DNA from: an uncultured Bacilli bacterium
GTDB lineage: Bacteria > Bacillota_I > Bacilli_A > RF39 > UBA660
Assembly (NCBI GenBank): GCA_947629375.1
Contig: CANRDN010000020.1
Span: forward strand, 1-35,564
DNA length: 35,564 nt
Direction: 5' to 3'
The first letter of the stretch is position 1; each line of letters begins with the position of its first letter. The notes beneath the pieces were generated by a model. The model ran no database searches. It was not told where the DNA came from and was given only the letters and a program-made list of their open reading frames with translations. The position numbers were made by a program, and so were the translations under genes. This document shows positions 30,348 to 35,564 of the stretch, piece after piece.

Positions 30348-32636
30348 CTACATCTTTTTTGTTAAAGTTTTATCTATTACTTTTTGATCAATTGCAGCTT
30401 CTATAGATTTATCAAGCAAATTATTAACATTTTCTTTATATAATAATAAAGCTTTTTTTGTTATAGCAATTATTGCTTCAGGTTCAATACCTAAAAATTC
30501 TGATATTGCCTCTGTACTAAAGTATTTTCCATCAACATAACCAAGTTTAAGAGATATGATAACTGCTTCTTTAATTGATAATGTACTTATTATTTGAGCA
30601 AACATTGGAGTTTTTAATGTTTCAATAAGTTTTGCATAGTCATCATTTGAAATCTTAGAACTAGTTTGGGCTTCATCTTTTACTTCATTTTTAACTTCTT
30701 CTATTGGTGATTCCTTTGATACTTCTTTTGGTTCTTCCTTTGGTAATTCAACAGTTTTAACAGGTAAAGTTTCAGTTTGTTCAACCTCTTTTTCCTCGAC
30801 AACTTGTTCAGTTACTGTATTTAAATTTGCTGTGTGTTCTTTCTTAGTTCTATTTCTTCTTTTTACATTTGGATTTGCAAGTAATCTTTTCATCTTTGGA
30901 AGTAATGAACCATAGAATCTATCTTTTTCTTCGTCTGTTAATTTTTGTTTTACAGGATTTTCTAAGTCATCACCATATCTTAGTCTTAATAATTCTTTAT
31001 CCTCTTCTGATAGTTTAGATAACATTGTTTCAACTTGTTCTCTTGTATAATCTTTAAAATGTTCATAAATACTTAGTAATTTCATATCTTCTTTTTTCTC
31101 CTCTTCTTTAGTATCTATTCCTGATTTATACCTACGCTTATGCAGTGCATAATCCTCTCTATATTTATTAATATTTTCAATAGATTTATCAGGTGATTGC
31201 ATATAAATAGCAAAATCTTTTATATATCTTGATCTTCTAATTCTTCCAATAACTCCTGCTTCAATTTGCCTTACTCTTTCCCTTGTTACATTATATTTAC
31301 GAGAAACTTCTGATAAAGTCATCGGAGGATTACCATCAAAACCATATCTAAGTTTTATAATCTCAACTTCTCTTTCATTTAATTTAAATTTATGTAACAA
31401 TTCTTCTACATGCTTTTTTAATGTTTCTGATAACACTATATCTTCAGGCGTATCTTCTGTTGATGGTATAAAATCACCAAGTTCTGATTCTTGATCATCA
31501 TCTATCGATGAATTAATACTTACTGTATCAGATTGAAGTTCAGATAATCTAACTACTTCTGGTATAGATATATTCATCTCGTTTGCTATATCGTTAACTG
31601 TTGCTTTTCTTCCTAATCTACTTTCAATTTTATTAACAGTATGTCTATATTGTGCTAATTTTCTTTGTAAATAAACTGGTATTCTAACATTTCTACTTTT
31701 GTTAGACAAAGATCTGAAGAGTGCTTGCCTTATCCACTGTGTTGCATATGTAGTAAACCTATACCCTTTATTTACATCGTACTTATCTACTGCTTTCATT
31801 AATCCAAGATTTCCCTCTTGAATGAGATCAAGAAAAGATAGTCCTCTTCCTAAAAACTTTCTTGCTATATTTACAACCAATTTTAAATTACTTTCAATCA
31901 ATATTTCTTTTGCTTTTAAATCACCTTCAGAAATTCTCGTAGCAAGTTCTTGCTCTTGTTCACAAGTTAATAATGGTCTTTTGGCAATTTCTCGAAGATA
32001 CATTCCTATAGAATCACTATCATCTATATCTTGATTATAAATAAAAGTTTGATTAGAATCATTTACTTTTATATTTTTCAACTTACAATATGTTTCGATA
32101 GATAACAAGATAATGGTGTCATCAAACAAGTTTTGAGCACCACCGGATACTATTTGTTTTTCCCATTTATTAAAAACATCAGTTATCATTTTATTAAACA
32201 ATGCATTTTTATTTATTAGTTCTGTTAAAACACTCATACTTGGCAAACAATCATATGTATCTAAAAATGTTCCCAATCGTTTAAAGGCATTTAGTTCTTC
32301 TGTATATTTAGATATGCTAGAAAAATTTTGATTAATGTAATCATTTAAAATTTTAAAAGACATTTCAGGATTATTTAGTTTATCTTTAGTTTCTTCAACT
32401 AATCTATATTTTATTTTATTTGAAATAAAATCTATGTATTTTTCAGTATCTTTAAATGTTTTTTTAGATTTTTCTATCTCTTCTAAAACTACTTTGGAAT
32501 AGTCATCGAGAGAAATATTGGTATATTTATATTGTTGATATATATCATTTATATAAGGTAGTAATAAATCAAATAATTGCTTAGAATTCATAGTCTTAAC
32601 TTCATTAGCTTTAATTTTATCTAAGTCAATATCCAT
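30348..32636 (-). CDS. RpoD/SigA-family sigma-70 factor with C-terminal extension
   Basis: A 762-aa sigma factor that directs RNA polymerase to promoters. Region 1.2 (D-S-I-G-M-Y-L-R-E-I) starts near 215. Region 2 includes L-V-V-N-I-A-R-K-F, D-L-I-Q-E-G-N-L-G-L-M-K-A-V and F-T-T-Y-A-T-Q-W-I-R-Q-A. Region 3 follows at about 330-395. Region 4 (about 405-468) has L-R-Y-G-F-D-G and T-R-E-R-V-R-Q-I-E-A. Unusually, about 290 residues follow. They include L-L-R-L-R-Y-G-D-D-L-E-N-P-V and S-L-L-P-K-M-K-R-L-L-A-N-P-N, then a Glu/Lys/Pro-rich linker, then another helix-turn-helix-like segment near the end. The N-terminal ~210 residues are helical and not recognised. The start is ATG 32636 after GGAGG. 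It may be the primary sigma, but no dnaG lies nearby. Confidence 0.92.
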   Translation of the reverse strand: MDIDLDKIKANEVKTMNSKQLFDLLLPYINDIYQQYKYTNISLDDYSKVVLEEIEKSKKTFKDTEKYIDFISNKIKYRLVEETKDKLNNPEMSFKILNDYINQNFSSISKYTEELNAFKRLGTFLDTYDCLPSMSVLTELINKNALFNKMITDVFNKWEKQIVSGGAQNLFDDTIILLSIETYCKLKNIKVNDSNQTFIYNQDIDDSDSIGMYLREIAKRPLLTCEQEQELATRISEGDLKAKEILIESNLKLVVNIARKFLGRGLSFLDLIQEGNLGLMKAVDKYDVNKGYRFTTYATQWIRQALFRSLSNKSRNVRIPVYLQRKLAQYRHTVNKIESRLGRKATVNDIANEMNISIPEVVRLSELQSDTVSINSSIDDDQESELGDFIPSTEDTPEDIVLSETLKKHVEELLHKFKLNEREVEIIKLRYGFDGNPPMTLSEVSRKYNVTRERVRQIEAGVIGRIRRSRYIKDFAIYMQSPDKSIENINKYREDYALHKRRYKSGIDTKEEEKKEDMKLLSIYEHFKDYTREQVETMLSKLSEEDKELLRLRYGDDLENPVKQKLTDEEKDRFYGSLLPKMKRLLANPNVKRRNRTKKEHTANLNTVTEQVVEEKEVEQTETLPVKTVELPKEEPKEVSKESPIEEVKNEVKDEAQTSSKISNDDYAKLIETLKTPMFAQIISTLSIKEAVIISLKLGYVDGKYFSTEAISEFLGIEPEAIIAITKKALLLYKENVNNLLDKSIEAAIDQKVIDKTLTKKM

Positions 32637-32672
32637 ACTTACTACCTCCATTCTTCTCAAGGTTTGCCTTTT

Positions 32673-32702
32673 ATTCTAACATAAAAGGGCTTATCATTTC
32701 AA
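32673..32702 (-). promoter_or_regulatory. Promoter of the sigma factor gene
   Basis: Minus strand TTGAAA at 32702-32697, 18-base spacer, TAGAAT at 32678-32673 preceded by TGT (extended -10). About 37 bases before the chosen ATG. Confidence 0.65.
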
Positions 32703-32732
32703 TTAAATTACAAAATTTTATTCATTATTAAA

Positions 32733-32750
32733 GGATGACATTGGCCATCC
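32733..32750 (-). terminator. Hairpin after the methyltransferase gene
   Basis: GGATGGC/GTCATCC stem (7 bp with one G-T), loop CAAT, followed by an AT-rich but interrupted T stretch on the minus strand. A likely weak intrinsic terminator. Confidence 0.5.
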
Positions 32751-32759
32751 CATTCATTT

Positions 32760-33392
32760 TTATTTCTTGAATGCTTTTGTTAATCGATAATTACTCTTAT
32801 CTACTTCACTCGATGTAATATCACTAAACCCTTGAGTTTCTAAAATATTTACTTCTGTTTCCACCGTTAGTGGTGTATCAATGTGTTTATAATTATCGAT
32901 ATTATTATCTAACTCATAGATACTGTGATTTTGTTCAGCAATAGTAAAACTTATTTTGTCACAGTTAAGAAACATTCCACCTGTTTTTAAAGAGTCGTAT
33001 ATTTTCTTATATAAGATATTCTTTTCTTCTGGTTTAAAGTGATGTAATGCAGAAGTAGATATCACTGCGTCATAATTGTTTCCAAAATCAACTTCAAAAA
33101 AATCTCCACAAATTGTTTTTATATTACTAGCAAAATCTCTTTTAGATAATTCCTCTAACATCTTTTCTGAAATATCCACAACTGTTACAGATGCATTAGG
33201 ATATTTTTCAAATAATGGAATCAACTCTAACCCTGTACCTGCACCTAAGTCTAAAATTTTATTAGTATCTTTATCTAAATTATCTACTAAAGCTTTTTTA
33301 GTTTCCATAAATGACTCGTGAACATCATCATAAGTATCTATTTTTTCATTAAAAAATTCTCTTTGCTTTTGGTTTCTTTCATATAGATTCAT
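32760..33392 (-). CDS. Class I SAM-dependent methyltransferase
   Basis: A 210-aa cytosolic methyltransferase. Motif I is I-L-D-L-G-A-G-T-G-L-E, the SAM-binding glycine loop. The acidic end of strand 2 is V-T-V-V-D-I-S-E-K-M-L. Strand 4 is Y-D-A-V-I-S-T-S-A-L-H-H-F, followed by L-K-T-G-G-M-F-L-N. This is the methyltransferase type 11/12 layout; the substrate is not evident. The start is ATG 33392, with AGAGGTG upstream; an in-frame GTG at 33401 belongs to that site. It follows the metallophosphoesterase gene by 17 bases and is likely co-transcribed with it. Confidence 0.88.
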   Translation of the reverse strand: MNLYERNQKQREFFNEKIDTYDDVHESFMETKKALVDNLDKDTNKILDLGAGTGLELIPLFEKYPNASVTVVDISEKMLEELSKRDFASNIKTICGDFFEVDFGNNYDAVISTSALHHFKPEEKNILYKKIYDSLKTGGMFLNCDKISFTIAEQNHSIYELDNNIDNYKHIDTPLTVETEVNILETQGFSDITSSEVDKSNYRLTKAFKK

Positions 33393-33409
33393 TATAATCA
33401 CCTCTTATA

Positions 33410-34081
33410 CTATATTTTTTCTTCAAATACTATCTTTCCATTTTGTATATTAATAAGTTCTATTCCATACACACCTTTTACTTGAGTTCCGTTTTTTAAT
33501 TCCGAATAATAGCTTTTATGAATATGACCATGAATATTAATAGGAACCTTTTTGTCATATAAATAATTTGTTATTCCCTTTAACCCGTCATGAGCTGGAT
33601 CCTTATAATCATATGTAAATGGTTTATCGTGAGACAACAATATATCAACTTCTGGCATATTATTTAAAAATTCAATACTTTCTTCATGAGTAAATGATGG
33701 AAAGTTCTCTCTTTTATATTTAAAACTTCCTTGAATTGCTCCGATTCTTACTCCATTAATTTCGATTACCTTACCGTTTATATCATTTAATCCTTGCCTT
33801 GCTAAAAGGTTAAACATGTCGTGATTTCCAAGTATCGCTACAATCTTATCTTTAGGGATATATTTAAATATAATATCGTAGTCAAAATCGTGAATATCAC
33901 CAAGAATACAACATAAGTCATAATCCACATTTTCAAGTTTTTTATACATATTGCTACTTAAAGACAAATCGCCGTGAGTATCTGCTATTACCAATAATTT
34001 TATATTTTTATCAAAAGAATTAACTCCTTTGTTTTTTAAAGATTTCTCAAAATTTAAATTATCTAATGTATCATAAAGCAT
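33410..34081 (-). CDS. Calcineurin-like metallophosphoesterase
   Basis: A 223-aa cytosolic metal-dependent phosphoesterase. All family blocks are present in order: I-A-D-T-H-G-D, I-L-G-D-I-H-D, I-L-G-N-H-D, L-L-S-H-D-K-P and I-H-G-H-I-H-K, which bind the two metal ions. Size and layout fit YfcE/MJ0936-like small phosphodiesterases, but the physiological substrate is unknown. The start is set at ATG 34081, downstream of AGGAAGTGAT; the ATG at 34111 overlaps a TATAAT-like -10 box region (34116-34121) and lacks a site. It leads a two-gene unit with the methyltransferase and diverges from the 226-aa gene. Confidence 0.88.
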   Translation of the reverse strand: MLYDTLDNLNFEKSLKNKGVNSFDKNIKLLVIADTHGDLSLSSNMYKKLENVDYDLCCILGDIHDFDYDIIFKYIPKDKIVAILGNHDMFNLLARQGLNDINGKVIEINGVRIGAIQGSFKYKRENFPSFTHEESIEFLNNMPEVDILLSHDKPFTYDYKDPAHDGLKGITNYLYDKKVPINIHGHIHKSYYSELKNGTQVKGVYGIELINIQNGKIVFEEKI

Positions 34082-34138
34082 ATAATCACTTCCTAACATA
34101 GATCGTATCATATAAATTATAATATATTTTGTTTAAGA

Positions 34139-34168
34139 TTGACGATATTATTTAACAGATGCTAAAAT
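34139..34168 (+). promoter_or_regulatory. Promoter of the 226-aa membrane protein gene
   Basis: TTGACG at 34139-34144, 18-base spacer, TAAAAT at 34163-34168 with TGC in front (extended -10). The ribosome binding site GAGGAT follows at 34181-34186. Confidence 0.7.
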
Positions 34169-34191
34169 TAAGTAGAAAGTGAGGATAGAAA

Positions 34192-34872
34192 ATGAATCAA
34201 AATTATAATAATCAAGGCAACAATTATTACCCTAATCAAGTTCCAAATGATCAGATGCCAAACAATCAATTTCCAAACAATCAATCTCTATATCAACCTA
34301 CACCAAGCAAAAAAAGTAATACACCTTTAATTATCATAATCATCATTCTTATAGCTTTAATATCCGTTGTGGTAGCAGTAGTAGTTCTAAGTAAGCCTGA
34401 TGATACGGATAATAAAAAAGATTCTGAAACTACTGAAACTGAACAAAAGAAATTAAAAATATACGGTGATTGGAAAACACAATCATACGATGCTGAAACA
34501 TACTGGGTATTCAAAGATAACGAATTTTGGTGGTATCAATCATATAATAATTTAAATGACAATTATTGGTATGGAAAGACGACCATTGAAACAGGACGCC
34601 AAGGAATTAAAAATGTTGGTCTTAACGAAAATGCAATAGAGACCATTTTAGAAAATTCACAGGGCAGAGTAACAGAAGATGATATATATACTCTAACACT
34701 TACACCTGAAAAGATTATCTCAAATGGTATCGATAAAAGTTCAACAAATATTCCTGAAAACAGCAAGTGGCATTATGTATGGATTATTGTTGATTATGGT
34801 GAAGATGGAGTGGAAGCACAAGTTCTTAATGTTGATACTCTTGATACAACATATTATACTCGTTCTAACTAA
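34192..34872 (+). CDS. Single-pass membrane protein with Asn/Gln/Pro-rich N-terminus
   Basis: A 226-aa protein. Residues 1-42 are a low-complexity Asn/Gln/Pro/Tyr-rich cytoplasmic tail with repeated P-N-x-Q/P-N-N-Q units. A strongly hydrophobic helix follows (about 45-67), then an acidic linker and an exterior beta-rich domain beginning I-Y-G-D-W-K-T-Q-S-Y with many Trp and Tyr (F-W-W-Y-Q-S-Y-N-N-L). That exterior domain has the feel of small lipocalin-like barrels found in Bacillota surface proteins, but I cannot name a family. It is monocistronic, with its own promoter and a terminator. Likely surface-exposed; role unknown. Confidence 0.8.
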   Translation: MNQNYNNQGNNYYPNQVPNDQMPNNQFPNNQSLYQPTPSKKSNTPLIIIIIILIALISVVVAVVVLSKPDDTDNKKDSETTETEQKKLKIYGDWKTQSYDAETYWVFKDNEFWWYQSYNNLNDNYWYGKTTIETGRQGIKNVGLNENAIETILENSQGRVTEDDIYTLTLTPEKIISNGIDKSSTNIPENSKWHYVWIIVDYGEDGVEAQVLNVDTLDTTYYTRSN

Positions 34873-34884
34873 AAAATATAATTT

Positions 34885-34917
34885 AGACTGTTGATGAAAA
34901 ATCAAACAGTCTTTTTT
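34885..34917 (+). terminator. Intrinsic terminator after the 226-aa gene
   Basis: AGACTGTT/AACAGTCT stem (8 bp) with a 12-base loop that can pair further, then six T. Confidence 0.8.
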
Positions 34918-34930
34918 ATGAAAGAAAGCT

Positions 34931-34957
34931 AAAAAAACTAGCAAAATTATTTTGCTA
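34931..34957 (-). terminator. Minus-strand hairpin terminator near the RhuM remnant
   Basis: TAGCAAAAT/ATTTTGCTA near-perfect palindrome followed, after GT context, by seven T on the minus strand. It sits just downstream of the RhuM remnant and was probably its terminator. Confidence 0.6.
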
Positions 34958-34983
34958 ACTATATTTGTCTTTGATTTTTTATT

Positions 34984-35318
34984 AATATCTTTCAATATTT
35001 CAGTAGTTCATTCCTTAAAATTAGTACCTATTTTAGATTTTATACGATATCGTAAAGAAATAATTATGTCTAAATTATAATATGGAAAGATTCTTTTAAC
35101 TTTACGAGAACCTTCATTTTGAACTTGTGCATTTTTTGCACAAGTTAAATTTTCATCTAATTCTTCATCTTTATAAATATTATTTATAAATCTTACAATA
35201 CCACTTCTATCAATATTAAATAAAGTTGCTAAAGCTTCAGTGTTTAGCCATACATCTTCATTTTAAAGTAATACTTCACTCTAATATTTTCTTCTTCATT
35301 ATTATAAAACAATTTTTT
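34984..35318 (-). pseudogene. RhuM-family (virulence RhuM) gene remnant
   Basis: Minus-strand translation gives N-E-D-V-W-L-N-T-E-A-L-A-T-L-F-N-I-D-R-S, then C-A-K-N-A-Q-V-Q-N-E-G, then Y-Y-N-L-D-I-I-I-S-L-R-Y-R, then G-T-N-F-K-E-stop-T-T-E-I-L-K-D. This is the RhuM order (V-W-L-T-x-x-Q/E-x-A-x-L-F, Y-Y-N-L-D-V-I-I-S-V-G-Y-R, G-T-x-F-R-x-W-A-T-x-x-L-K-D). The conserved Trp is replaced by TGA at 35008-35010. A frameshift near 35263-35267 separates the preceding strand (L-F-Y-N-N-E-E-E-N-I-R-V-K-Y-Y-F), whose frame stays open back to 35369 without an ATG. Similarity ends after L-K-D, so the 3' part is lost. RhuM genes are typical accessory genes, so this is a relic of past gene gain. Confidence 0.75.
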
Positions 35319-35430
35319 TACGTTTCCAATTAGTTTATCTTTTATATTGCGCCCTTTGATATGGTCTTTTTAATCATATTACAAATAGAGCTAAAAAAGT
35401 TATTTAAATAATTCAATCAAATGTAATTCA

Positions 35431-35472
35431 AAAAAAGCATATGAACTTTTATTATGATGTTTCATATGCTTT
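35431..35472 (-). terminator. Intrinsic terminator after the SEC-C gene
   Basis: Perfect 12-bp stem AAAGCATATGAA/TTCATATGCTTT with a 14-base loop, followed by seven T on the minus strand, 48 bases past the SEC-C stop codon. Confidence 0.85.
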
Positions 35473-35519
35473 AATTATTCTTACTATTTCTAATTACATT
35501 TTAGAAACCATTTTTCAGG

Positions 35520-35564
35520 CTACTTACCACAACAATTTTTGTATTTCTTACCACTTCCACAAGG
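35520..35564 (-). CDS. C-terminus of a SEC-C metal-binding protein (partial)
   Basis: The last 45 bases read on the minus strand as P-C-G-S-G-K-K-Y-K-N-C-C-G-K and a TAG stop, open to the window edge. This is the SEC-C motif, a zinc-binding tail. It occurs at the end of SecA, where it contacts SecB and ribosomes, and at the end of several small proteins such as YecA-like ones. Which protein this is cannot be told from 14 residues; the C-C-G-K ending fits either SecA or a stand-alone SEC-C protein. A strong terminator follows. Confidence 0.8.
   Translation of the reverse strand, partial: PCGSGKKYKNCCGK

Larger units (their letters stand above)
34873..35519. other. 647-base stretch without an intact gene
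   Basis: It holds, from left to right, the terminator of the 226-aa gene, a minus-strand hairpin terminator, a decayed RhuM-family gene, about 110 bases with no feature that I can support, and the terminator of the SEC-C gene. No tRNA, CRISPR or insertion-sequence end is seen. Confidence 0.7.

Noticed and set aside
34741-34995. An 84-codon minus-strand frame
   Set aside because: It spans two terminator hairpins and the antisense of the 226-aa gene, and its first codons are the tail of the RhuM remnant.
35008-35010. TGA read as tryptophan (Mycoplasma-type code)
   Set aside because: The TGA falls at a conserved Trp of the RhuM remnant, but that gene also has a frameshift, tryptophans elsewhere are TGG, and the 361-aa gene ends in a sensible TGA stop just before the next ribosome binding site.
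1-35564. tRNA, rRNA, riboswitch, insertion sequence or integrase
   Set aside because: I looked in the intergenic gaps and found no cloverleaf, conserved riboswitch core, transposase frame or flanking inverted repeats. The gaps are mostly under 200 bases.

Overview
The window is very AT-rich, densely packed and almost entirely minus-strand. Intergenic gaps are short, ribosome binding sites are strong, promoters often carry a TG-extended -10, and intrinsic terminators are clear. This points to a low-GC Bacillota (Bacilli-like) bacterium. Several surface proteins carry the S-T/F-A-W-F type N-terminus common in uncultured gut Bacilli (RF39/Erysipelotrichales-type lineages). That lineage assignment is inference. 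TGA acts as a stop and tryptophan is TGG, so the code is standard.

Layout. 46-1971: an unknown Cys-containing protein, a small deoxyribosyltransferase-fold protein and a GNAT acetyltransferase, diverging from an unknown 227-aa gene (2075-2758). 2779-24306: a roughly 21.5-kb surface-protein locus. 24327-28244: Ogt-type DNA repair protein, NlpC/P60 wall hydrolase and a tandem GlcNAc-type glycosyltransferase. 28305-30223: NrtR-like regulator, zinc phospholipase C-like protein and a Tim44-like membrane protein. 30348-32636: a sigma-70 factor with a long C-terminal extension. 32760-34081: a SAM methyltransferase and a metallophosphoesterase. 34192-34872: an Asn/Gln-rich single-pass membrane protein. 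34873-35519 has no intact gene but holds a broken RhuM-family gene and three hairpin terminators. The last 45 bases are the C-terminus of a SEC-C metal-binding protein.

The central locus is the notable part. It combines seven small secreted or anchored TasA/camelysin-like proteins, a 2615-aa surface protein with about 24 beta-helix-like Y/F-G-G-G/S-N repeats, two apparently active SipW-type signal peptidases (one with a ~215-aa cytoplasmic extension), and a third signal-peptidase paralogue that has lost both catalytic residues. It also holds a membrane-tethered McrB-like AAA+ ATPase, a McrC/DUF2357-like partner without a visible nuclease domain, and three cytosolic proteins of unknown function (347, 550 and 76 aa). 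Promoters and terminators divide it into successive co-directional units: 23521-21779, 21629-19750, 19693-10118, 10045-7860 and 7779-2779, with one divergent pilin-like gene (23713-24306). My reading, as inference, is a surface fibre or adhesin assembly system in which SipW enzymes process the subunits and a membrane-bound AAA+/DUF2357 machine acts from the cytoplasmic side. A defence role for the ATPase pair cannot be excluded from sequence alone.
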